Shown: in pieces, positions 17,004-24,559 of the stretch
How the letters are laid out: each line of letters starts with the position of its first letter
How positions within the stretch are numbered: position 1 is the first letter of the stretch
Source: Palauibacter sp022826685
GTDB lineage: Bacteria > Gemmatimonadota > Gemmatimonadetes > Palauibacterales > Palauibacteraceae
Strand: one strand, 5' to 3'
DNA: 64,000 nucleotides
Assembly: GCF_965221685.1 (NCBI RefSeq)
Contig: NZ_OZ244907.1
Program-made: the position numbers and the translations under genes
Notes under the pieces: generated by a model
Told to the model about the DNA's origin: nothing
Databases searched by the model: none
The model's input: only the letters and a program-made list of their open reading frames with translations

Positions 17004-17386
17004 GGCTGCTCGTCGACACGTGCACGTTCCTCTGGCTGGCGGCGGCGGATTCAAGGCTGTCCCGGACGGCGGAGGCGGCGTGCAGAGATCCGGGCAACTC
17101 GGTGTACCTGAGCGCGCTCTCGGCCTGGGAAATCACGATCAAGCACCGGCTGGGACGGTTGCCACTCCCCGAATCGCCCGTCCGCTACGTTCCGAGTCGG
17201 CGCGAGTGGCTGGAACTCGAACCGCTCCCCTTCGATGAAGCATCGGCGGCGCACGAAGTGCTCCTGCCGACCCTCCATACGGACCCCTTCGACCGCGGGC
17301 TCGTCTCGCAGGCGATCGTGAACGGATTGACGATCGTTACGCCCGACGAGGCGATTTCCGCGTATCCCGCGCCCGTCCTCTGGTGA
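17000..17386 (+). CDS. vapC: PIN-domain toxin ribonuclease (VapC type, partner of Phd antitoxin)
   Basis: A 128-residue PIN-domain nuclease. It starts at GTG 17000 within the antitoxin stop and begins MRLLVDTCTFLWLAAADSRL with the first catalytic Asp (VDT). YLSALSAWEITIKHRLGRLP contains the conserved Glu (WEI). LHTDPFDRGLVSQAIVNGLT carries the DPFDR acidic motif, and IVTPDEAISAY the last Asp. This pattern (SAWEI, DPFDR, TPDE) belongs to the PIN subgroup paired with Phd-like antitoxins. Family members act as endoribonucleases under stress or as plasmid/element stabilisers. This is a different subgroup from the PIN gene at 14041. Confidence 0.9.
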   Translation: MRLLVDTCTFLWLAAADSRLSRTAEAACRDPGNSVYLSALSAWEITIKHRLGRLPLPESPVRYVPSRREWLELEPLPFDEASAAHEVLLPTLHTDPFDRGLVSQAIVNGLTIVTPDEAISAYPAPVLW

Positions 17387-17407
17387 TCGTCCGCCTCGGG
17401 AGCCGAT

Positions 17408-19623
17408 TCAGAAGGCGAGCATGCGCGTCAGCTTGAGGGTCAGGCTGCGGCCCGGGGGCGTGCCGTCGCCGGTCGTGATCCGCTGTTCGTTCCATACGAG
17501 GTAGAGGTCGCTCAGCGGCGCATGGATGAGGTTGAAGCGCACGTTCGAGTTGAAGACGTTGTGCGCCGGATCGTACTGGACCAGCGCATCGACGAACATG
17601 TCGGGATTGAACGAGTAGTTGGTACGCACGGTCCACAATGTCCGCACGACGTCAGCGACAGCGATTTCTGCGTGCCGCTCCATAGTTCGCCCAGCGTGCC
17701 ACGCCAGCGGAACGAGAACATGCGGCTGGCATCCGTCCCGCCCGTCAGCGACCACGGGGCCCAGCTGTAGGATCCCGGCGGGATCGGATCGATCCGTCGG
17801 TCGAGTCGGAACGGCCGGTCGATGCGTTCGAAGGTCGGGTCCACCTGGATCTGGACGTTCCCTCCGTTGTTCAGGAAGAACGTGATGCCCGTGTGCAGCC
17901 ACTTGGCGAGCATCCGGTTATCGAGATCGTCGTAGTAGTTCCAGACGATGTGGGGATGGACCTCCCGCACCCCGAGCCGGCGCATGAACTGGAAGCGGGG
18001 GCGGATGCCCCAATCGACGAAGTACTTCCGAAACCCGGTGCGCCGGAGGAAGCCGAGGTCGTTCCGGAAGTCCGGCGACATCTCCATGAAGCCGAACTTG
18101 ATGTGGTGAAAGTTGCCCTCGCGGTTCAGCGAGGTGCGGACCGTGTAGCCGCCGCGGTCCCGATCCAGGGGTGGAGCGAGGTTGTCCCCGCCGCCCGTTG
18201 CCCGTGCGTCCGACGCGAGGTAGTAGACGCTGAGGTCGATCTCTCCGGGGAAACGGATGTACGTGTCTGCGCCGTAGATGCGATTGAAGTCCTCACGGCC
18301 TCCCTCCGTCGCGCGGCGGAACATGAAGATCCCGCCGATGTCGGACGACCGGAACAGGTTCCTGCGCGCACGGAACACTCCCCAGTCGCTTCCGGGCGCG
18401 CCGTGAGCGTCGCCCGTCCGCATCGCCATCGCCCCGACCTGGAAGCCGGCCGCGTTGCCGGTGACGCGCGCGCCGCCATGAATGGGCTGCGTTCTCCCGT
18501 CCGCCGTGAGCCCGATGCGCCGGCTGAAGAAGGGAAGGAGGTCCTCGTCCTAGCGGGGCTGGAGGTTGGTGCGCGTGTTTCGAGCCGCGTCACCGACGTA
18601 GAAGAGTCCCGAATTCTCGAGGAAGAACTCCCGTTTCTCGGGAAAAAAGAGGCTGAACTGGGTGAGGTTCACGCGTTGCTCGTCGGCCTCCACCTGCGCG
18701 AAGTCCGGGTTCACCGTGAGGTCGAGGGCGAGCCCGCGCGTCATGCCCCATTTGAGGTCGAGACCCCCCTGCAACTCCCGGTCGAACACCGAGCCGCCGG
18801 TGCCGCGGACGGTGTTGGCGAGCGCATATGGGGTGAAGCGGAGGTCGCGCCCCGCGCTTCGAGTGCCCGGCAGACCCGTGAGCGTGCCGGCGAGCGAGAG
18901 TCGGGTGAGGGCGTAGGCCCGCGGTATGGCGGCCCAGAACGCGATCTCGTTGTTGCGCCGGATGCGACGGCTGAAGTTGATCCCCCACACGTCCCCCACG
19001 GGGGCGGAGCGGATCGACCGGAAGGGGATCTCCATCTCGACGGTCCAGCCTTCGTCGTCCCGCCGGGTCTCGACGCGCCAGATGGCGTCCCAGCTCGCGT
19101 TGACCTCGCGGCCCTCATTGGCGATCTGGCGGTCCGCGCGGGCGCCGGCCGCGTTCGTCATGAACACGTAGCCGTTCCGCCGGTCGTGGAACGTATCGAG
19201 GATGACGGCGAACACGTCCTGCGCGCCCTCGTCGAAGTCCTTGCGGATGTCGTTGACGACGATGCCGTCCGCCTGCGCGTCGTGCAGCCGGGCCGCTACG
19301 TACAGGTTGCCGTCGCCGTGCGCCACCCAGACGTGCGTGTGCTGTGTGGCGGTCAGACCTTCGTCGGGTTCCGCCTGGATGAAGCCGGTAGCCGGTTCCG
19401 TCTGCCACGCGGGCTCGTCGAGAATGCCGTCGAGTCGAACGGGGCCCGTGAGCGCCCGGACCGCGAGCGTGGGCCGCGGGAGAGCCGACACGTCCGCCAC
19501 GGGCTCGGCTCGGTCCGGCGCTTCCTGGGCCGCACCGGGGCCGGCGACGGGGAACACCGGCAGCCCGACGACGAACGCCGCACGGACGAGAACGCGTCGA
19601 GGCCGGATCGGAGGCCGGGGCAT
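17408..19623 (-). pseudogene. DUF5916/CBM9-like surface protein gene, broken by TAG and a frameshift
   Basis: Reading leftward from 19623: a signal peptide (VLVRAAFVVGLPVFPVAGPG), a carbohydrate-binding family-9-like domain (VRLDGILDEPAWQTEPATGF, IVVNDIRKDFDEGAQDVFAV, GWTVEMEIPFRSIR, WGINFSRRIRRNNE), then the DUF5916 barrel-like region (VNPDFAQVEADEQRVNLTQF, PEKREFFLENSGLF). A TAG complementary to 18550-18552 interrupts TNLQPR, and the same frame continues with DEDLLPFFSRRIGLTADGRT. Near 17640-17700 the frame shifts: the expected ending TNYSFNPDMFVDALVQYD, NSNVRFNLIHAPLSDLYLVW, LTLKLTRMLAF is in another frame. The intact family is about 750-850 residues, usually secreted, function unknown. 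Two independent lesions argue for a dead gene rather than one sequence error. Confidence 0.8.
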
Positions 19624-19750
19624 CGGATCTCCACGGACGGCCCGGCCGGATGCCGGGATGGCACAATCCTACGTTGCTGGACGAGTTCCGGGGAGGTCGG
19701 TACCGTCCCTGCCGGTGGCGGGCCAGACCCTCGACGATGGGGAGCATGAG

Positions 19751-21820
19751 ATGAAGAGCGCGTGGAACGATCGCGAGGCGGCGGAAGTCGTCGAGCGGTA
19801 TGCGGCCGAGGGCGTGGGGGAGGACCTCGCGCTGCGGGTGTACACGACGCGGCTCCTCGGGTCGGAACCGCGACTCGTGCTCCACGGGGGCGGGAACACC
19901 TCGGTCAAATCCAGGGCCCGCGACGTGACGGGGGCGGAACTGGACGTGCTGTACGTGAAGGGGAGCGGGTGGGACATGGGGACGATCGAGCCGCCCGGGC
20001 TTCCGGCGGTCCAGCTCGATCCGCTCCTCGCGTTGGCCGGGGTCGACGCCCTGTCCGACGAGGACATGGTTAACCTGCAGCGCCGCAACCTGCTCGACAG
20101 CACGGCGCCCAACCCGTCGGTCGAGACGCTGCTGCACGCGTGGGTGCCGCGCACGTTCATCGACCATACGCACGCCAACGCGGCGCTCGTGCTGACGGAC
20201 CAGCCGCACGGGGAGGAGATCTGCCGCGAGGTATACGGCGACCGCGCCGCGATCGTCCCCTACATCATGCCGGGGTTCGATCTCGCGAAGGCCGCGAAAG
20301 CAGCCGCAGACGCACATCCGGAGGCGGAAGGCCTGGTTCTGCTCAAACACGGGCTCTTCACCTTCGGGGACACGGCGCACGAGGCGTACGAACGCATGAT
20401 CGAGTGGGTGAGCTTGGCCGAGGCGCGCATCGAAGGCGGCCGCCGGAAGGTCTTCGCCGCCGCGGAGCCGCCATCGTCGCCCGCCTCCGCGGGCGAGATC
20501 GCGCCGGCCATCCGCGGCATGCTCGCCAACCGGCGCGGCAGCGAGGCGCAGGAGGGCGGGGCGGGGGATTTCGAGCGCTTCATCCTCGAGCACCGGACAA
20601 GCCCGGACATCCAGGCGTACGTCGGCGGTGCCGAACTGACGCGCTACAGCCAGGTCGGCACCGTGACGCCGGATCACGCGATCCGCACGAAGCCGCTCCC
20701 CGTCGTGCTGCCCGCGCCGCCCGCCGGCGATCTCGCCGCCTGGACCCGGGAGGCGCGGGCCGCGGTCGAAGCCTACCGAACGGCGTACACGGCCTACTTC
20801 GAGCGCCACAACCCGCGCTACGGCGGGACGAAACGCATGCTCGACCCGAGTCCGCGCGTGGTCCTGGTGCCGGGCGTGGGGCTGTTCGCGAGCGGACGGG
20901 ACGCCCGGGCCGCGGCCGCGGCGGCCGACCTCGCCGAGACCACCGTCGATGTCATCGCGGACGTGGAAAGCATGGACCGCTTCGAGAGCATCACCGAGGC
21001 TGAGCTGTTCGACATCGAATACTGGTCGCTCGAACAGGCGAAGCTGGCCGGCGCGAAGGAGAAGGCGCTGGCCCGTCACGTCGTGGTCATCACGGGCGGC
21101 GCCGGCGCCATCGGCCGCGCCACTGCGGCCGCGTTCCGCGACGCCGGCGCCGAGGTGGCCCTCTTCGACCTGCCGGGCTCCTCGCTCGACGACGCCGCCG
21201 AGGCCGGTGCGGGGCTTGCCGTCCCATGCGATGTGACGGACGACGCGTCCGTCGACCGCGCGTTCGCCTCCGTCGCGGGCCGCTTCGGCGGTGTCGACAT
21301 CCTCGTTTCGAACGCCGGGGCGGCCTGGCGCGGCCCGATGGCGGATGTCTCCGACGACGTGCTGCGGGAGAGCTTCGAACTGAACTTCTTCGCCCACCAG
21401 CGCGTCACGCGGGCGGCCCTGCGCATGATGCGCGCCCAGGGGACGGGCGGCTGCCTCCTCTTCAACGTCTCGAAGCAGGCGGTCAACCCGGGCCCGGACT
21501 TCGGTCCGTACGGATTGCCGAAGGCGGCGACCCTCGGCCTCGTCCGCCAGTACGCCATCGAACACGGGTGGGAGGGCATCCGGTCGAACGGGGTGAACGC
21601 CGACCGCATCCGGAGCGGCGTCCTCACCGAGGAGATGATCGCGGCCCGATCCGAGGCGCGCGGCGTGACCGAGGATGCCTACATGCGCGGCAACCTCCTC
21701 GGCCGAGAGGTCCGAGCCGGGGATGTCGCCCGGGCCTTCGTTTCCCTGGCACTCGCCCGCGCGACGACCGGCGCGATCCTCACCGTGGATGGCGGCAACG
21801 TCGCCGCCGGCCTCCGATGA
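19751..21820 (+). CDS. bifunctional class II aldolase / short-chain dehydrogenase fusion
   Basis: A 689-residue two-domain enzyme of the rhamnulose-1-phosphate aldolase/dehydrogenase type. Residues about 1-420 form a class II (zinc) aldolase: LHGGGNTSVKSRARD, YVKGSGWDMGTIEPPGLP, the metal-binding FIDHTHANAALVLTD, and LLKHGLFTFGDTAHEAYERM. Residues about 430-689 form a Rossmann short-chain dehydrogenase: VVITGGAGAIGRATAAAF, CDVTDDASVDRAF, ILVSNAGAAW, catalytic Ser near LFNVSKQ, YGLPKAA for Tyr/Lys, and TGAILTVDGGNVAAGL. Such fusions split a phosphorylated deoxy-sugar into dihydroxyacetone phosphate and lactaldehyde and oxidise the aldehyde. No rhamnose kinase or isomerase is nearby, so the substrate is uncertain. 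Its stop overlaps the next gene (ATGA). Confidence 0.9.
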   Translation: MKSAWNDREAAEVVERYAAEGVGEDLALRVYTTRLLGSEPRLVLHGGGNTSVKSRARDVTGAELDVLYVKGSGWDMGTIEPPGLPAVQLDPLLALAGVDALSDEDMVNLQRRNLLDSTAPNPSVETLLHAWVPRTFIDHTHANAALVLTDQPHGEEICREVYGDRAAIVPYIMPGFDLAKAAKAAADAHPEAEGLVLLKHGLFTFGDTAHEAYERMIEWVSLAEARIEGGRRKVFAAAEPPSSPASAGEIAPAIRGMLANRRGSEAQEGGAGDFERFILEHRTSPDIQAYVGGAELTRYSQVGTVTPDHAIRTKPLPVVLPAPPAGDLAAWTREARAAVEAYRTAYTAYFERHNPRYGGTKRMLDPSPRVVLVPGVGLFASGRDARAAAAAADLAETTVDVIADVESMDRFESITEAELFDIEYWSLEQAKLAGAKEKALARHVVVITGGAGAIGRATAAAFRDAGAEVALFDLPGSSLDDAAEAGAGLAVPCDVTDDASVDRAFASVAGRFGGVDILVSNAGAAWRGPMADVSDDVLRESFELNFFAHQRVTRAALRMMRAQGTGGCLLFNVSKQAVNPGPDFGPYGLPKAATLGLVRQYAIEHGWEGIRSNGVNADRIRSGVLTEEMIAARSEARGVTEDAYMRGNLLGREVRAGDVARAFVSLALARATTGAILTVDGGNVAAGLR

Positions 21821-23034
21821 CCGGACGCGGTCGCGTGACCATGCGTGCGCAGATGGTTGCGGTGTGCGTCGTCCTGGCTGCCTGTGCGCCGCAGGCGGAG
21901 CGTCCCGGATGGCCGGGCGAAGCATGGCCCGTGTCCACGGCGGAGGCCGAGGGCGTCGATCCGGCCGCGCTCGACTCGCTGATCGCCGACATCGATGCCG
22001 GGCGGTACGGCCTCATCGACCAGTTTCTCCTCATCCGCAACGGGCGCGTGATCGCGGACCGCCGCTGGGACCACGGTGCGCGGTACGCCGAACTTCTCGC
22101 CGCGCAGGAGGACACGGCGGACCATCAGTACAACTACGATCACCCGTCGTGGCACCCGTACTACCGCAACACCGACCTGCACTCGCTCCAGTCCGTGACC
22201 AAGAGCGTGACCTCGGTCGCGTTCGGCATCGCGGTGGACGAGGGTCACATCTCCGGCGTGGAGGCGCCGGCGTGGCCGTACTTCGAGGGGTACGGCGTCG
22301 ACGTCGCGGATCCGCGACGCGCCGCGACTTCGCTGGAGGATTTCCTCACGATGCGGAGCGGGATCGACTGGGCGCTGCCCGGCCAGACGTATGACGACGG
22401 TACCCACCCCACGGTCGTACTGGAGGCGAGTGATGCGTGGATCGACTACGTCGTCGCGCAACCCGTGGGGACGGACCCCGGCACCCGCTTCGACTACAAC
22501 GACGGAGTGAGCGTCCTGTTGGGGAAGATCGTGCGCGAGGCCACCGGCCAGCGGCTCGATGAATGGGCGGAGGAACGCCTGTTCCGTCCCATCGGGATCG
22601 ACGAGTACTACTGGAAGCTCGCCCCCGACGGCGAAGTCGACAGCGAGGGCGGCCTCTACCTCTCCACACACGACCTCGCCCGCATCGGACACCTCATGCT
22701 CCGGGGTGGCGAATGGGACGGCCGGCAGGTCGTCTCCCGGGAATGGGTCGAGGCCTCGACCTCACCCGTCGTCCCCGACGTGGCCCCCGACAACGACCGG
22801 GCCGACACGGGTTACGGATACCAGTGGTGGGTGCCGATGCACGAGAACGGAGAGACGCGCGTGTTCGCCGGGAACGGGTACGGGGGCCAGTTCATCCACG
22901 TCGTGCCCGAATACGATCTCATCTCGGTATTCAACGGCTGGACGCTCCACGAACAACCCGAACTCTTCAGCTGGACCGCACTCCAGGACCGCCTCCTCCC
23001 CGCCGTGAGCCCGCCCCGCCAGGATCCCCCGTAA
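21817..23034 (+). CDS. beta-lactamase-family serine hydrolase, probable lipoprotein
   Basis: A 405-residue class C beta-lactamase/esterase-type hydrolase. The ATG at 21817 overlaps the preceding stop; a second in-frame ATG at 21841 gives MRAQMVAVCVVLAAC, where LAAC is a lipobox, so the mature protein is probably lipid-anchored. The nucleophile motif is SVTKS (SxxK) in DLHSLQSVTKSVTSVAFGIA. The second motif is the tyrosine in FDYNDGVSVLLGKI (YxN), and GNGYGGQFIHVVPE occupies the third, KTG-like position. LTMRSGIDWA and LSTHDLARIGHLML are typical. The family includes esterases, D-amino-peptidases and beta-lactamases; substrate not predictable. Translationally coupled to the aldolase-dehydrogenase. 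Confidence 0.9.
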   Translation: MTGRGRVTMRAQMVAVCVVLAACAPQAERPGWPGEAWPVSTAEAEGVDPAALDSLIADIDAGRYGLIDQFLLIRNGRVIADRRWDHGARYAELLAAQEDTADHQYNYDHPSWHPYYRNTDLHSLQSVTKSVTSVAFGIAVDEGHISGVEAPAWPYFEGYGVDVADPRRAATSLEDFLTMRSGIDWALPGQTYDDGTHPTVVLEASDAWIDYVVAQPVGTDPGTRFDYNDGVSVLLGKIVREATGQRLDEWAEERLFRPIGIDEYYWKLAPDGEVDSEGGLYLSTHDLARIGHLMLRGGEWDGRQVVSREWVEASTSPVVPDVAPDNDRADTGYGYQWWVPMHENGETRVFAGNGYGGQFIHVVPEYDLISVFNGWTLHEQPELFSWTALQDRLLPAVSPPRQDPP

Positions 23035-23051
23035 GGGATTCTCTCCCGGAC

Positions 23052-24383
23052 TCAGGCGGGTTCGAGGCGGGCGGCGTGATGCTCGATCTCGGCAGCCAGC
23101 TCCCCCATCCCGGCGAGGACGGCGGCCTCGTCGATCGTCTCGAGCGTCCGGTCGCGCATGACCCAGCGGCCATCGATCATGACCGAGCGGACGTCGTCGC
23201 GGCCCACCGTGTAAACGAGGTGTCCGTAGACATCGTACATCGGCGTCAGGTGCGGGCGGTCGAGGTCGATGAGGATGAGGTCGGCACGGTAGCCTTCGGC
23301 GAGCCGTCCCACGCGATCTCCCAGCCCGAGAGCCTCGGCACCCACCGTCGTCGCCATGCGGACGATGTCGTGGGCGGGCGTGATGACCGGATCCATGTGA
23401 ACGCCCCGCTGCAACAGCCCCGCGAAACGCATCGCGGTCCACATGTCGAGATCGTTCGAACTCACGGGCCCGTCCGTGCCGAGGGCGACGGGAATCCCCT
23501 CCTCCATCAGGCGCGCGATCGGCGCGATCCCGGACCCGAGCTTGAGGTTCGAGAGCGGGTTGTGGAGGACCGCCGCCCCGGTGCGCCGGAGACGCGCAAA
23601 ATCATCGTCGGCCAAGTGGACGCAGTGCGCGAGTACCGTGCGCCCGTCGAGGATTCCGAGCTCATCGAGGTGCGCGACCGGCGTGCGCCCGAAGCGTTCG
23701 ATCGTCTGCCGCACCTCGGTCGCCGTCTCCGAGCAGTGCGTGTGGAAGAGGGCGCCGGCGCGGTCCGCGAGATCGCGCGCCGCCCGAAAACCGTCCGGCG
23801 AAACCGTGAGCGCATTGTGCGGCTGCACGCACGGGGTGACCAGCGGCTCCTCCGCGTAGCGTTCCAGCCAGCGCTCGCCCACGGCGACCCTGTCCTCCAC
23901 CGAGACGCCGTCGGGCCCGTCGAAATCGAAGAAGATCGGTCCGGTGAGGAGCCGGAAGCCCGCGCCGAGCGCCGCGTCGGCCGCGGCCTCCGGGAACCAG
24001 AACATGTCGAGCGTGCACGTCGTCCCGCTCCGGATCATCTCCGCCAGCGAGAGCCGCGCCCCCAGCTCGACGCTCTCGCGGCTGACGAACGCGCGCTCGG
24101 AGATCCATAACCGCTCCAGCCACGCCTCGAGCGGCAACTCCTCCACCAGACTCCGGAAGAGGGAATCGCCCAGGTGCGTATGCGCGTTCACGAGCCCGGG
24201 CATGACCAGCATCCCGGCGGCGTCGATCGTCTCCGCGGCGTCGATGCCTTCGAGGTCCCCGCGTGTTCCCACCGCGACGATCTCGCCGTCCCTGATTGCG
24301 ATGGCGCCCGAGTCGAGCATTCGCTCGCCGGAATCCATGGTGACGACCAGGGGGCCGAGGATGAGCGTGTCCACAGGTTGCAA
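23052..24383 (-). CDS. amidohydrolase, TrzA/AtzA or MTA/SAH-deaminase type
   Basis: A 443-residue metal-dependent hydrolase of the amidohydrolase superfamily that deaminates or dechlorinates ring substrates. Metal ligands are visible in order: VMPGLVNAHTHLGDSLFRSL (HxH), ALFHTHCSETATEV (His), VLAHCVHLADDDFARL (His), and VALGTDGPVSSNDLDMWTAM (Asp). The N-terminal beta-sandwich (DTLILGPLVVTMD) and C-terminal closure (YRADLILIDLDRPHLTPMYD, VRSVMIDGRWVMRD) are complete. This subgroup includes S-adenosylhomocysteine, methylthioadenosine and guanine deaminases and chlorohydrolases. The substrate is not settled. It is convergent with the serine hydrolase, 17 bases away. Confidence 0.9.
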   Translation of the reverse strand: MQPVDTLILGPLVVTMDSGERMLDSGAIAIRDGEIVAVGTRGDLEGIDAAETIDAAGMLVMPGLVNAHTHLGDSLFRSLVEELPLEAWLERLWISERAFVSRESVELGARLSLAEMIRSGTTCTLDMFWFPEAAADAALGAGFRLLTGPIFFDFDGPDGVSVEDRVAVGERWLERYAEEPLVTPCVQPHNALTVSPDGFRAARDLADRAGALFHTHCSETATEVRQTIERFGRTPVAHLDELGILDGRTVLAHCVHLADDDFARLRRTGAAVLHNPLSNLKLGSGIAPIARLMEEGIPVALGTDGPVSSNDLDMWTAMRFAGLLQRGVHMDPVITPAHDIVRMATTVGAEALGLGDRVGRLAEGYRADLILIDLDRPHLTPMYDVYGHLVYTVGRDDVRSVMIDGRWVMRDRTLETIDEAAVLAGMGELAAEIEHHAARLEPA

Positions 24384-24469
24384 TCTTCCTCCCCTCCGGC
24401 CCGGCCGCTAGTTTCCCGGCGCGGTTACCGAGGCCCCGTCCGTGCGCAGTGGCGACTCGGTACCGCCCC

Positions 24470-24543
24470 GGCCCCGTAGCTCAGGTGGATAGAGCGCGGG
24501 ATTCCTAATCCCGAGGCCGCTGGTTCGAGTCCAGCCGGGGTCA
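24470..24543 (+). tRNA. tRNA-Arg (anticodon CCT)
   Basis: Acceptor stem GGCCCCG (24470-24476) pairs with CGGGGTC (24536-24542) with one G-T pair. D-arm GCTC..GAGC, anticodon stem CGGGA/TCCCG with loop TTCCTAA giving anticodon CCT (reads AGG), and T-arm GCTGG-TTCGAGT-CCAGC are all present. Discriminator A at 24543. The 3' CCA is not encoded. Confidence 0.95.
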
Positions 24544-24559
24544 TCGCCGCACGTCGCGC

